Assembly: GCF_002906575.1 (NCBI RefSeq)
Contig: NZ_CP026309.1
Span: 2,294,001-2,358,000 of the forward strand
DNA length: 64,000 nt
Reading direction: 5' to 3'
Origin: Salinigranum rubrum
Lineage (GTDB): Archaea; Halobacteriota; Halobacteria; Halobacteriales; Haloferacaceae
Notes under the pieces: model-generated
Told to the model about the DNA's origin: nothing
What the model saw: only the letters and a program-made list of their open reading frames with translations
The model's database searches: none
Part shown: positions 45,047-53,532 of the stretch, in pieces
Numbering within the stretch: position 1 is the stretch's first letter
How the letters are laid out: every line of letters starts with the position of its first letter
Made by a program: the position numbers and the translations under genes

Positions 45047-45574
45047 TTACTCCTGTGCCTCCGCCCGGGCCGGGTGAAGGTCGTCGTCGAGCGGGCTGTT
45101 CGCGTCGAAGGCGACGAGGTCCGCCTCGTCGACCTCGACCTTCCGCGACGGCACCGTGACGCGGGCGCCGTCGACCGTGATGTGGCCGTGGGTGACGAAC
45201 TGACGCGCCTGGTTCGGCGTGTTCGCCAGCCCCTTGCGGTAGACGACGGTCTGCAGACGCCGTTCGAGCAGGTCCGTGACGTCCAGACTGAGCACCTGAG
45301 AGAGGTCGTCCTCCTCGGAGAGGATGCCGAGTCGGCGAAGCCGGTTCAGGAACTCCGCACCGGCGACCTCTGCGTCCTCGACGTCGCCCTGTGCCTCACC
45401 GAGGAGGCGTCGGGCCTCGCGACGGATGTCACGAAGCTGCGACTGGGCGCGCCAGAGCTCCTCCTTGTTCTTCAGGCCGTAGTCGCCGAGCAGACCTCCC
45501 TCCTGGGCGATGCGCTCGCCCTGGAACGGGTGGTTCGGCGTCTCGTAGAACTTGGTGTTCTTGCCGGTCGTCAT
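45047..45574 (-). CDS. rpsD: 30S ribosomal protein uS4 (S4)
   Basis: Small-subunit primary-binding protein S4, 175 residues. It begins [20 protein letters not shown], has [20 protein letters not shown], the S4 RNA-binding domain [20 protein letters not shown] (about residues 105-125) with [14 protein letters not shown], and an acidic C-terminus. The start overlaps the rpsM stop by 4 bases. Confidence 0.98.
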   Translation of the reverse strand: MTTGKNTKFYETPNHPFQGERIAQEGGLLGDYGLKNKEELWRAQSQLRDIRREARRLLGEAQGDVEDAEVAGAEFLNRLRRLGILSEEDDLSQVLSLDVTDLLERRLQTVVYRKGLANTPNQARQFVTHGHITVDGARVTVPSRKVEVDEADLVAFDANSPLDDDLHPARAEAQE

Positions 45575-46089
45575 TCGTCTTCACCCGCTGCTTCCTCAGC
45601 CATGTCCTCCTTGATCGCTTCGACGTTGACACCGATGGTGCCCTCGGAGCGACCGGTGGACTTCGTTCGCTGTCCGCGGACCTTCTGCCCGCGCTTGTGG
45701 CGCACCCCTTTGTAGCAGTTGATCATCTTCATCCGGTTGATGTCGTGGGTGCGCTTCTGACCGAGGTCCGAGCCGACGATGTGGCTCGTCTCCCCGGTGT
45801 AGAAGTCGCGCTGGCGGTTCGCCATCCACGCCGGGATGTGGTCTTCGAGGCTCTCGACGACCTCTATCACGGCGTCGATGTCGTCGTCGTCGAGGCGGCC
45901 GAACGTCGCCATTCGGTCGACGTCGGCCGCGTCGGCGACGATTCGCGCTGTACGCTTGCCGATTCCGTCCATGTCGGACAGGCTTCGCTCGACGCTCTTC
46001 GTCCCGTCGAGGTCGGTCTGACCGATTCTGACGAAGTACCGAAGGTCGTCGTCTTCGGCAGAGTCGTCCTGTGGTTCTTCTGCACTCAT
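45571..46089 (-). CDS. rpsM: 30S ribosomal protein uS13 (S13)
   Basis: Small-subunit protein S13, 172 residues, in the head at the B1 bridges. An acidic N-terminal extension [20 protein letters not shown] precedes [20 protein letters not shown], the helix-two-turn-helix [17 protein letters not shown] and the C-terminal basic [20 protein letters not shown] followed by [19 protein letters not shown] 46089 is clear. It is the first protein gene of the operon, after tRNA-Ser. Confidence 0.98.
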   Translation of the reverse strand: MSAEEPQDDSAEDDDLRYFVRIGQTDLDGTKSVERSLSDMDGIGKRTARIVADAADVDRMATFGRLDDDDIDAVIEVVESLEDHIPAWMANRQRDFYTGETSHIVGSDLGQKRTHDINRMKMINCYKGVRHKRGQKVRGQRTKSTGRSEGTIGVNVEAIKEDMAEEAAGEDE

Positions 46090-46104
46090 GACTAATTTGG
46101 TGAG

Positions 46105-46189
46105 CGTTGCGGCGGGGATTCGAACCCCGGAGGCTTGACGCCACAGAGTTAGCAACCCTGCGCCTTGGGCCAGGCTTGGCTACCGCAAC
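46105..46189 (-). tRNA. tRNA-Ser (GCT)
   Basis: Minus-strand class II tRNA. The acceptor GTTGCGG pairs with CCGCAAC before discriminator G. The anticodon stem CAGGG/CTCTG encloses the loop TTGCTAA, with anticodon GCT for serine codons AGC and AGT. A variable arm with GGCGTCAAGCC and a T-arm CGGGG-TTCGAAT-CCCCG are present. It is the first gene of the operon, 15 bases before rpsM. The location next to rpsM is a known haloarchaeal arrangement. Confidence 0.95.
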
Positions 46190-46276
46190 CCGCGTTCTGA
46201 TTCACTGTCGCCCATACCGGCGGACTCGGGACCCGGTGCCCCTACAGTGTGTGCAGTCGATACAACTCGAAGAGCG

Positions 46277-46284
46277 CACTTAAA
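46277..46284 (-). promoter_or_regulatory. TATA-like promoter of the tRNA-Ser/ribosomal protein operon
   Basis: The minus strand reads GACGTTTAAGTGC here, a good haloarchaeal TATA element about 88 bases upstream of tRNA-Ser. Transcription would start near 46255 and include a leader removed during tRNA processing. Confidence 0.5.
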
Positions 46285-46368
46285 CGTCACGAAAGGCTCG
46301 CCGCGTGCAGGAGGTCGACACGGCCGTCACGCCGGGTGATCGGGCGGCTCGGAGAAGAGCGAACGGGT

Positions 46369-47379
46369 TCAGTCGTCCGCCGTGACCGGGTCGAGGTCGA
46401 CGCCCAGGTACTCGTCGTTGACGACCCACTCGCCGTCGTCCTTGACGAGGTACTCGCCGTAGTAGGGCACTCGGTTGGCGACCGTGGCCTCGAACGCCTC
46501 GCGGATCTCCGCGCGGGTCATCTCGCCCATCGGTCGGAGGTCGTCGTTGCGGTTGAGACACCCCTTGAGGTATCCCTCGTGCGTGACGCGCACGCGGTGG
46601 CAGTTCGCGCAGAACGACTCGTTCTCGACGGGGTCGACGATCTCGACCATGCCGCCGTCGGACCCGTCCGACGCGGCATCGCTGTTAACGAAGTAGCGCC
46701 GGCGGCCGTGCATCTCGCGGCGCTCGACGCGGTCGGCGATGTCGGCGAGCCAGGTGTGGACGCGGTCGATGTCGATGTTCCACTCGGGCTTGCCCGTGAG
46801 TTCGGGCATGTACTCGATGAGCTGGAGCTGGAGCCCCTCGTTCTCGGCGACGTGCTCGACCATCTCCTCGACGTAGCCCGCGGTGTGTTCGAAGACGACC
46901 ATGTTCAGCTTCACCGGCGTGAGGCCGGCGTCGACGGCGGCCCGGACGCCCTCCATCACTTTGTCGTACGCGCCCGACTTCGTGATCTCGGCGAACGCCT
47001 GGGGGTCGAGCGCGTCCTGGGAGACGTTCACCCGCGCCAGCCCCGCCTCCTTCAGCGCCTCGGCCCGCCCGGGGAGGAAGGTCCCGTTGGTGGTGAGGGA
47101 GGTCTCCATCGAGTCGGGGGTCCGCCGGATGATCTCTTCGAGGTCCTGCCGGAGCATGGGCTCGCCCCCGGTGAACTTCACCTTGCGGACGTCGTACTCC
47201 TCGACGACTTCGAGGAAGCGCACGACGTCGTCGGTCGACATCTCGCTGTCTCCCGGCTCCATCGGGCCGCGCGTGTCGCCCAGCCCCTCGTTGTGACAGT
47301 AGACGCAGTCGAAGTTACACCGGTCCGTCAGCGAGACCCGGACCCCTGTCACCTCCCGACCGAAGTCGTCCTCGAGCAT
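46369..47379 (-). CDS. moaA: GTP 3',8-cyclase MoaA (molybdenum cofactor biosynthesis)
   Basis: Radical-SAM enzyme that converts GTP to 3',8-cyclo-7,8-dihydro-GTP, the first step of molybdopterin synthesis; 336 residues. The N-terminal cluster motif is RCNFDCVYC (Cys21, Cys25, Cys28) after RVSLTD, followed by [17 protein letters not shown] and [20 protein letters not shown]. The second 4Fe-4S cluster has Cys in [20 protein letters not shown]. The terminal GG dipeptide of bacterial MoaA is absent, as in other archaeal homologues. ATG 47379 starts the family sequence [20 protein letters not shown]. The gene stands alone, with starts about 250 bases from the divergent Mrp gene. Confidence 0.95.
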   Translation of the reverse strand: MLEDDFGREVTGVRVSLTDRCNFDCVYCHNEGLGDTRGPMEPGDSEMSTDDVVRFLEVVEEYDVRKVKFTGGEPMLRQDLEEIIRRTPDSMETSLTTNGTFLPGRAEALKEAGLARVNVSQDALDPQAFAEITKSGAYDKVMEGVRAAVDAGLTPVKLNMVVFEHTAGYVEEMVEHVAENEGLQLQLIEYMPELTGKPEWNIDIDRVHTWLADIADRVERREMHGRRRYFVNSDAASDGSDGGMVEIVDPVENESFCANCHRVRVTHEGYLKGCLNRNDDLRPMGEMTRAEIREAFEATVANRVPYYGEYLVKDDGEWVVNDEYLGVDLDPVTADD

Positions 47380-47632
47380 ATGGGAGAGTCGTGGGTGTGT
47401 GGAGTCTTAACTTGCCGGGTCAATTCGGGGCGAGCGTAACCGGTTGTCATTACATCCTGCGGACGAACGTGACCGTACGTAATGTCGTGTCCGACATAAC
47501 GGTGGTCGTCGAGTCGGCGGGGAGTTCGACGGTCGGTTCCCAAGAGGCTCTCGGCGTGACCATCGGCGCAGTGGCGGTGTCGCACACTCACCCTTCACAA
47601 CCCTTATTCGCCGCACAGACGGAAGACACCGC

Positions 47633-48664
47633 ATGGACGAAGCGGACGTACGCGAGCTGTTGGCAGGGGTCGACGACCCGGCACTCGGTGACGACATCGT
47701 CTCGCTGGGACTCGTCAACGCCGTCGAACTGGACGGCGAGACCGCCCGCGTGTCGCTCGCGCTCGGGGCGCCGTACTCGCCACAGGAGTCGGCCATCGCC
47801 CGGCGTGTTCGGGAAGTACTGGCCGACGCAGGCCTCGACGCGGACCTGACGGCGAAACTCCCCGACCAGTCGGGCGACGAGGTGCTCCCCGGCGTGAAGA
47901 ACATCGTCGCCGTCGCGTCGGGGAAGGGCGGCGTGGGCAAGTCGACCATCGCCGTCAACCTCGCGGCCGGCCTCTCGAAGCTCGGCGCTCGCGTCGGCCT
48001 GTTCGACGCCGACGTCTACGGCCCGAACGTGCCGCGGATGGTCGACGCGGACGAACACCCCCAGGCCACCTCACAGGAGACCATCGTCCCGCCGGAGAAG
48101 TTCGGGATGAAGCTCATGAGCATGGCCTTCCTCGTCGGCGAGGACGACCCCGTCATCTGGCGCGGCCCGATGGTCCACAAGGTCCTGACACAACTGGTCG
48201 AGGACGTCGAGTGGGGCGCGCTGGACTACATGGTGCTCGACCTCCCGCCGGGGACCGGCGACACGCAGCTCACCATCCTTCAGACGCTCCCCCTCACCGG
48301 AGCCGTCATCGTCACCACGCCCCAGGAGGTCGCGCTCGACGACGCACGGAAGGGGCTGCGGATGTTCGGCAAGCACGACACCAACGTGCTGGGCATCGTC
48401 GAGAACATGGCCGGCTTCCGCTGTCCGGACTGCGGAACCCTCCACGACGTCTTCGGTGCCGGTGGTGGCCGCGCCTTCGCCGACGAGAACGAACTCCCCT
48501 TCCTCGGGTCGGTCCCCCTCGACCCCGCCGTCAGGGAGGGCGGTGACAGCGGGAAGCCGATGGTCTTAGCAGAGGGGAACGAAACCGCCGACGCGCTCCG
48601 GGTGATGACCGAGAACGTCGCGAACAACGTCGGCATCGTCCACCGACGGCGCGTCTCGCGATGA
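47633..48664 (+). CDS. Mrp/ApbC/NBP35 family iron-sulfur carrier ATPase
   Basis: P-loop ATPase that carries and transfers 4Fe-4S clusters, 343 residues. The N-terminal MIP18/DUF59 domain (about 1-75, MDEADVRELLAGVDDPALGD) is followed by the deviant Walker A ASGKGGVGKSTIAVNLA (about 96-112). Further motifs are GLFDADVYGPNVPRM, LDLPPGTGDTQLTI and the Cys pair FRCPDCG that holds the cluster at the dimer interface. The stop overlaps the ATG of the next gene (ATGA), so they are coupled. Confidence 0.95.
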   Translation: MDEADVRELLAGVDDPALGDDIVSLGLVNAVELDGETARVSLALGAPYSPQESAIARRVREVLADAGLDADLTAKLPDQSGDEVLPGVKNIVAVASGKGGVGKSTIAVNLAAGLSKLGARVGLFDADVYGPNVPRMVDADEHPQATSQETIVPPEKFGMKLMSMAFLVGEDDPVIWRGPMVHKVLTQLVEDVEWGALDYMVLDLPPGTGDTQLTILQTLPLTGAVIVTTPQEVALDDARKGLRMFGKHDTNVLGIVENMAGFRCPDCGTLHDVFGAGGGRAFADENELPFLGSVPLDPAVREGGDSGKPMVLAEGNETADALRVMTENVANNVGIVHRRRVSR

Positions 48665-48891
48665 GTTCACCCGCCGGGGACGAGTTCGGACCGGACCCCG
48701 AACGGATGCGACTCCTCCGCGAGATGGCCGACGACCTCCGGGGTGAGTCGTCGGAGAGCCAGCAACTCGCCGCCGTGCTCTACCGCGTGAGCGACCTCTA
48801 CGACGAGGCGGAGGAGACGACGCCCGAGGAGATTTACCGGAACATCCGCTTCATCCTCGAAGTGAAGGAGCGAGGCGGTCTGGGCCGCTAG
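48661..48891 (+). CDS. Small conserved acidic protein coupled to the Mrp gene, unknown function
   Basis: A 76-residue all-helical protein, MSSPAGDEFGPDPERMRLLR, then ESQQLAAVLYRVSDLYDEAE and EEIYRNIRFILEVKERGGLG. It starts inside the stop of the Mrp/ApbC gene (ATGA overlap). I cannot name the family, although coupling to a cluster carrier suggests a role alongside it. Codon use matches the neighbours. Confidence 0.75.
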   Translation: MSSPAGDEFGPDPERMRLLREMADDLRGESSESQQLAAVLYRVSDLYDEAEETTPEEIYRNIRFILEVKERGGLGR

Positions 48892-49348
48892 CTGACAGGG
48901 GTCGACCCGCGAACCACTTTCACCGGCTGCTCCGCGTCGCTCTCGCTGCCCGTGGTCGATTCGAGCGCTCTCGTCGTGGAGTCGCCCTGTTTTACTTTCA
49001 CTCCGTACCCATCGACGACAGACGGGAGAGCGACGGTGCGGTGAACCGCAGCCTCGTTCCTCCGCAACCGGTGTCTCCACGGGCGACCGGAGGGAACCGA
49101 ACGAACGGCTCGGAGCAACGCTGTTGCGCCGGTGGATGAGGAACGCAGGACACGAGCAAAGCGAGTGTCGAGTACCGCAATCGGCTGGGGAGGGCGTGGC
49201 TTCACCGCGCCCGTGTGTCGCGCGGTCTGCCGAGTCCACTGATCTCCCCCCGTCGTGGCTCCCCGCCCACTCGCTCACACGGACTCACCGCACTGAACAC
49301 CCCCGACGAGACCCCGGAGGTTTTCCCCGCTCGTCCCGACACCCCACT
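48892..49348. other. Intergenic region, no convincing gene
   Basis: This 457-base gap has no supported gene. The minus strand holds a stretch (48888-49050) that reads like the end of a small protein, with VDGYGVKVKQGDSTTRALES and SDAEQPVKVVRG, but no good start or upstream fold. AT-rich sequence near 48990 (GTTTTACTTTCAC) could be a promoter. I leave it unassigned. Confidence 0.3.
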
Positions 49349-49984
49349 GTGGACGCAGAACAAGACCGCCTCCGGAACCCCTTCAACATGGACGAAGCGT
49401 GTACGAACTGCGACGCGTTACCCGAGACGCGGACGCAGGTCGTCCACGGCTACGGCGACGTGGGCGCGGAGTTCCTCTTCGTCGGCGACTCCCCCTCCCG
49501 GGCGGCCGACCGCACGGGCGTCCCCTTCACGGGTGACGGGGTCGGCGAGCGACTCCAGGGCATCCTCGGCGAACTGGGCTTCTCGCGGTCGCCGCCCGAC
49601 GCGACCGAACCCGACCTCCAGAACGTCTTTCTCACCTACCTGGCGCGGTGTCGCCACCCCGACCGACCCGCCACCGAGGCCGAGGTGACGAACTGCGACC
49701 CGTTCCTGACGGCCGAGATTCGGATGATAAACCCCCACATCATCGTGCCCGTCGGGGAACGGGCGCTCCGAACCCTCGCCGTGGAGTACACCACCCGCCC
49801 GCCCGAGAGCTTCGACATCGAGGCGGCGCACGCGACGACCATCCGCGGGAGAGGGTTCGAGTTGGTCCCGATGCGGTCCCTGGAGTCCCAGACCGACGCC
49901 GACACCGACGCGTTCGTCGAACACGTCGTCGAGAACGTCTTCGGGCGCGACTACCGCCAGACGAAGGGACGACGGAGTCGCTGA
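49349..49984 (+). CDS. 4Fe-4S uracil-DNA glycosylase family protein
   Basis: Protein of 211 residues of the uracil-DNA glycosylase superfamily (type 4/5-like), which excises uracil from DNA. Two N-terminal Cys (CTNC) and two later Cys (CRHP and NCDPFL, 15 apart) match the 4Fe-4S ligands. Motif A-like is FLFVGDSPSRAADRTGVPFT, followed by GDGVGERLQGILGELG. The late motif is HATTIRGRGFELVPM rather than the usual HPS pattern, so activity is uncertain. GTG 49349 (MDAEQDRLRNPFNMDEAC) is preferred over ATG 49388 because the extra residues fit the family N-terminus. Confidence 0.83.
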   Translation: MDAEQDRLRNPFNMDEACTNCDALPETRTQVVHGYGDVGAEFLFVGDSPSRAADRTGVPFTGDGVGERLQGILGELGFSRSPPDATEPDLQNVFLTYLARCRHPDRPATEAEVTNCDPFLTAEIRMINPHIIVPVGERALRTLAVEYTTRPPESFDIEAAHATTIRGRGFELVPMRSLESQTDADTDAFVEHVVENVFGRDYRQTKGRRSR

Positions 49985-50166
49985 GTCGAGGCCGAAGAGA
50001 CCGCCGACGGCCCGCGCCCGCACCGACGGGCCACCGCGCCGACCGTGACTCACACTCGACGACACGGACCCGTCGGGAAGCGAGCAGCGTACTCCCTCTG
50101 TCGAACTGACGACCCTCACGTTCGAACGACGTGCCCGCGGTGTCGCGATGCATCTGTTCGCCGGTG

Positions 50167-50172
50167 AAAAAA
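50167..50172 (-). terminator. Oligo-T terminator after the binding-protein gene
   Basis: Minus strand T6 tract about 27 bases after the stop of the substrate-binding protein gene, consistent with an archaeal U-tract terminator. Confidence 0.5.
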
Positions 50173-50198
50173 CGGAGAAGTCGAAGTCGTACGCGGGC

Positions 50199-51638
50199 TC
50201 AGTTGCCGCCGCCCGAGAGCGCGCTCTCGATGACCGACGAGTACGACGACTCGCCGATGTTGAACGCGACCTGCGTCATGACCTCGCCGTCGAAGCTGTC
50301 CTCGAACACGCTGGAGAACCGGTTCGATAGCTGCTGGCCGTAGTCGTTGTTGACGTACAGCGTCGACACCGAGGAGGCACCGAGGCGCTCGGCCATGACC
50401 TGCGCCATCACACGACCCTGCAGGCGGTCCGAGGGTGCGGTCCGGAAGATGAAGTCGTTGTCCTCCAGATTCGTCACCGACAGCGCCGTCGACGAGGGCG
50501 AGCAGCCGACGATTTCGTTCGGGATGGCGACCTGCTGGGAGAACGGGACGTTCACGCCAGAGGAGGCGGTGCCACAGACGAACGGGACGCCGGCGCTGGC
50601 GAGCGACTGACCGGCCGCGACGCCCGCGCTGGGTGAGGTCTGCGTGTCCTCGACCTGGGCGCTCACGGAGAGGCCGGCCGGGTTGCTCTCGTTGACGAGC
50701 GTCCCCGGGATCTGTGCGGCCTGAATCATCGGCTGGCCGGTCGACGCGAGGTCACCCGTCTCCGGCAGGAGGATTCCGAGCGAGACCTCCCGGTCGCTGC
50801 CGCCGGGGCCGCTGTCGGCCGACGGGCCGCTCCCGTCGGGGTTCTGCCCGGAGAACGACTGGGTTTCGAGGGTGGTCGTCGACTGCGACTCGACGCCCTC
50901 GAACTCCCAGATGGCGTACGCCGCCGAGGCGGGGTCGCCGTTCTGGTCGAAGTTCGTCGCCGAGGAGGCACCCTGGTAGTTGATGTCGTCGCCGTTCGCC
51001 GCGGCTTCGACGCCCTCGACGAAGTTCTGCGGGCCGACCTCCATCCCACCGGGGTTGGCGATGCGGCGCATCTGGTCCTTGACGGCGGGACCGCTGTTCT
51101 CGCCCGCTGCCGCGTTGGCGAGGATGCCGATGGCCGCGGAGTCGAACGACTGCGACGTGAACACGCCGGGCGCGGAGCCGTACTGCTCTTCGAAGAGGCT
51201 GGTGAACGCTTCCTGATTCGGGCCGCCGGCGGCCGGGGCCGTCCCGGTGACGTTCTCCATCGGATTACCCACCTGTGCGGGGAGCGCCCCGTCGCGGAGA
51301 CCGTCGGGGATGAGGATGGCGTGGCTCCCGTCAGTCTGGCTGTAGTAGTCGCGGAACAGTTGGATACCGGACTCCGGATAGCCGATGATGACGAGGCCGT
51401 CGGGACCGCTCATACTCCCGCTCGAACTGGTGCCCTCGCTCTCGGTCTCGGTCATCTCCGAACCACCGCTCTCGGTCTCGGTCATCTCCGAACCGCCGGA
51501 TTCGGTGCTTTCACCGCCGGACTCGCCACCGGATTCGCCGCCACCGTTTCCGCCCCCACCGATACAGCCGGCGAGACCAGCAACACCGGCTGCGCCGGCT
51601 CCTTTCAGGAACTTACGTCGGTCGATATCACGGACCAT
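50199..51638 (-). CDS. Branched-chain amino acid type substrate-binding lipoprotein, circularly permuted
   Basis: Extracellular ABC substrate-binding lipoprotein of 479 residues in the LivJ-like (type 1 periplasmic-binding fold) family. A Tat lipoprotein signal, DRRKFLKGAGAAGVAGLAGC, gives lipid Cys25. The rest is in unusual order: a Gly/Ser/Glu linker (about 26-78), then the canonical second half (PDGLVIIGYPESGIQLFRDY to about 261, including GVFTSQSFDSAAIGILANAA). Next come a second linker (about 262-282) and the canonical first half (REVSLGILLPETGDLASTGQ to YSSVIESAL, about 283-475). In relatives the halves are the other way round and join at ESAL-PDGL. The frame is uninterrupted. It may deliver substrate to the LivHMGF transporter upstream on the same strand. 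Confidence 0.9.
   Translation of the reverse strand: MVRDIDRRKFLKGAGAAGVAGLAGCIGGGGNGGGESGGESGGESTESGGSEMTETESGGSEMTETESEGTSSSGSMSGPDGLVIIGYPESGIQLFRDYYSQTDGSHAILIPDGLRDGALPAQVGNPMENVTGTAPAAGGPNQEAFTSLFEEQYGSAPGVFTSQSFDSAAIGILANAAAGENSGPAVKDQMRRIANPGGMEVGPQNFVEGVEAAANGDDINYQGASSATNFDQNGDPASAAYAIWEFEGVESQSTTTLETQSFSGQNPDGSGPSADSGPGGSDREVSLGILLPETGDLASTGQPMIQAAQIPGTLVNESNPAGLSVSAQVEDTQTSPSAGVAAGQSLASAGVPFVCGTASSGVNVPFSQQVAIPNEIVGCSPSSTALSVTNLEDNDFIFRTAPSDRLQGRVMAQVMAERLGASSVSTLYVNNDYGQQLSNRFSSVFEDSFDGEVMTQVAFNIGESSYSSVIESALSGGGN
51437..51500. repeat. 30-base tandem duplication in the binding-protein linker
   Basis: Two adjacent near-identical 30-base units encode SGGSEMTETE twice in the linker after the lipid anchor. 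They show the linker is recently expanded or contractile. Confidence 0.7.
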
Positions 51639-51879
51639 ATTCCGTCGATAGGTACAGCCGCTTATAAATCTACCCTTGTGAACTGAACACATATGTCTAC
51701 TCCGTTGTGTCCTTTATGATTTATTCGACGTTTTTCGCGGATGAATGAATATATCGCGGTCGGATAGGAACGCTACAGACGTCTCACGGGAGACCGCGCG
51801 CTCCGCGGGGCGTGTCTCGCCCGACGACGATGGTCGAAACCAACACGTTGAAACTGGCTGCCCGGCCCTCTCTACACCA

Positions 51880-52565
51880 ATGGCCATCCCGTCGTTCGTC
51901 ATCGGAATCGCGGGGGGACCGGCGCCGGGAAGACGACGGTCGCACGGCTCATCACGGAGAACGTCGGCGACTCGGTGACTCGGATCCCGATCGACAACTA
52001 CTACGAGGATCTGAGCCACCTCGGCTTCGAAGAGCGGAGGGCTCGGAACTACGACCACCCCTCGGCGTTCGAGTGGGACCTCCTCCGCGAGCAGATGAGC
52101 GCCCTCTTGGAGGGGCGGGCGGTCGAGATGCCCCAGTACGACTTCTCCGAGCACAACCGGAAACCCGAGCGGACGACCGTCGAGCCGACCGACGTCATCA
52201 TCCTCGAAGGGATTCTGGCGCTGCACGACGACGCGGTCAACGAGATGATGGACCTGCGGCTGTACGTCGAGACGGACGCCGACGTCCGCATCCTCCGGCG
52301 CATCCGGCGCGACGTCATCGAGCGCGGGCGGGAACTCGAGGGCGTCATCGAGCAGTACCTCTCGACGGTCAAGCCCATGCACGAGCAGTTCATCGAGCCG
52401 ACGAAGCGGAACGCGGACCTCATCATCCCCGAGGGGGCAAACAGCGTCGCGGTGAACCTCATCGAAGAGAAGGTGCGCGCGGAGGTCACCGGCAACGCAC
52501 CCCGGACGTGGGAGCGCAGCCCGGTCGAACTCGAACTCGACGCCGAGTACGACGACCGCGACTAG
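51880..52565 (+). pseudogene. udk: Uridine kinase-like P-loop protein, interrupted by a one-base frameshift
   Basis: Uridine kinase family enzyme (uridine/cytidine + NTP to UMP/CMP). From ATG 51880 the first frame reads MAIPSFVIGIAGG and then loses frame in the G6 run at 51912-51917. The other frame gives TGAGKTTVARLITENVGDSV and continues to 52565 with IPIDNYYEDLSHLGFEERRA and LEGILALHDD. Adding one G yields the P-loop GGTGAGKTT and a normal protein of about 228 residues. The break therefore falls inside the Walker A motif and would abolish activity if real. A sequencing indel is the likely cause. Confidence 0.88.
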
Positions 52566-52879
52566 GCGCGCTCGCGGACGAACTCGTCGGCGCCCTCGTA
52601 GAACCAGAGGTCGTTCGCGCGCATCGCGCGGCCGAGCGCCTGGTGGAGTTCGACGAAGTCGGCGAACTCCTCCTCCTCGACGCCCTCGAACACCTCCCGG
52701 AGCGAGACGACGCGCTCGTAGTCGATCCGGACGGGGTCGTCGCCGTACTCGGCGACGAACTCGTCGCGCGAGAGCGGGAAGTCCTCCTCCTCGTCGATCT
52801 TCTTGGCGATGATCGCGTGGCCGTACTTCCGTCGGCCCTCGCTCCCCTGTTCTCCGTCGGGGTCGTGTGGCCAGTCCAT
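52562..52879 (-). CDS. DUF5785 family protein
   Basis: A 105-residue acidic haloarchaeal protein matching the family I recall as DUF5785: MDWPHDPDGEQGSEGRRKYG, then AIIAKKIDEEEDFPLSRDEF and RIDYERVVSLREVFEGVEEE. No function is known. ATG 52879 is the family start. Its stop overlaps the udk stop by 4 bases in convergent orientation. Confidence 0.82.
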   Translation of the reverse strand: MDWPHDPDGEQGSEGRRKYGHAIIAKKIDEEEDFPLSRDEFVAEYGDDPVRIDYERVVSLREVFEGVEEEEFADFVELHQALGRAMRANDLWFYEGADEFVRERA

Positions 52880-52925
52880 ACGGGACGGTTGGGAGGGCAC
52901 CTCAAAGCCGTTACGCTGTCGGTCG

Positions 52926-53450
52926 CTATCGGGTGTCGCCCGACACGCGAGACGTGCGAACGACCGCGAGCGACACCGTCACGTCGGTCGGGACGGCCTC
53001 CTGTGTCGGCTCGGCGTCGCGCAGCGTCCGCCGCCAGTCTTCGAGGGCCGCGTCGTCCGCGGGCGTCTCGACGTGCAGCGTCGCCGACATCGACGCTACC
53101 GCCGTCCGGAAGCCCGGTGCCGCATCCGCGTCCGTCGGGACGGTCCCGTCGACGACGACCCGCACGACGTCGACGCGTCCTGTGAGCGGGTCGACGAGGC
53201 TGTGACTCGCCGCGACGAGGTAGCTCGCGAACAGTTCGAGTACCGTCCCGGCCGCCGTTGGCGCGTCCACCGAACGAGTCAACCGGAAGTCGAAGGAGTC
53301 GCGCGTGTGGGCCGGAGCGGCGGCATCTCCACGGTCTTCGCTGCGACGGGCGGCCGCGTCGACGGCGTTCACCGCTTCGACCCGATGGGTGTCCGCGGCG
53401 AGAGCCATGGGCGACGGCGCGTGCTCCGGGGCCGACGAACGGTCAGTCAC
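52926..53450 (-). CDS. OsmC-like protein lacking catalytic cysteines (paralogue 1)
   Basis: A 174-residue protein I interpret as OsmC-like. Expected elements are seen: FDFRLTRSVDAPTAAGTVLE and ASYLVAASHSLVDPLTGRVD (the helix region of OsmC), VVRVVVDG, then FRTAVASMSATLHVETPADD and a final helix-strand DVTVSLAVV. Both cysteines of OsmC/Ohr thiol peroxidases are absent, so peroxidase activity is unlikely. A paralogue lies directly upstream at 53533-54051. GTG 53450 is used; ATG 53408 in frame is an alternative. The fold call is an inference from sequence pattern. Confidence 0.6.
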   Translation of the reverse strand: MTDRSSAPEHAPSPMALAADTHRVEAVNAVDAAARRSEDRGDAAAPAHTRDSFDFRLTRSVDAPTAAGTVLELFASYLVAASHSLVDPLTGRVDVVRVVVDGTVPTDADAAPGFRTAVASMSATLHVETPADDAALEDWRRTLRDAEPTQEAVPTDVTVSLAVVRTSRVSGDTR

Positions 53451-53532
53451 GAGAAATCCACATTGGTACAGGACATTCTATCACGAAAGATACTGCCGAA
53501 CTATATGAGTCTATGGGCAGTCGGGTCAGGGC

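Noticed and set aside
48888-49205. Minus-strand open frame ending VKVVRGSTPVS
   Set aside because: Only the last third looks protein-like, the first part is Arg/Pro-rich shadow, and no start or family is apparent.
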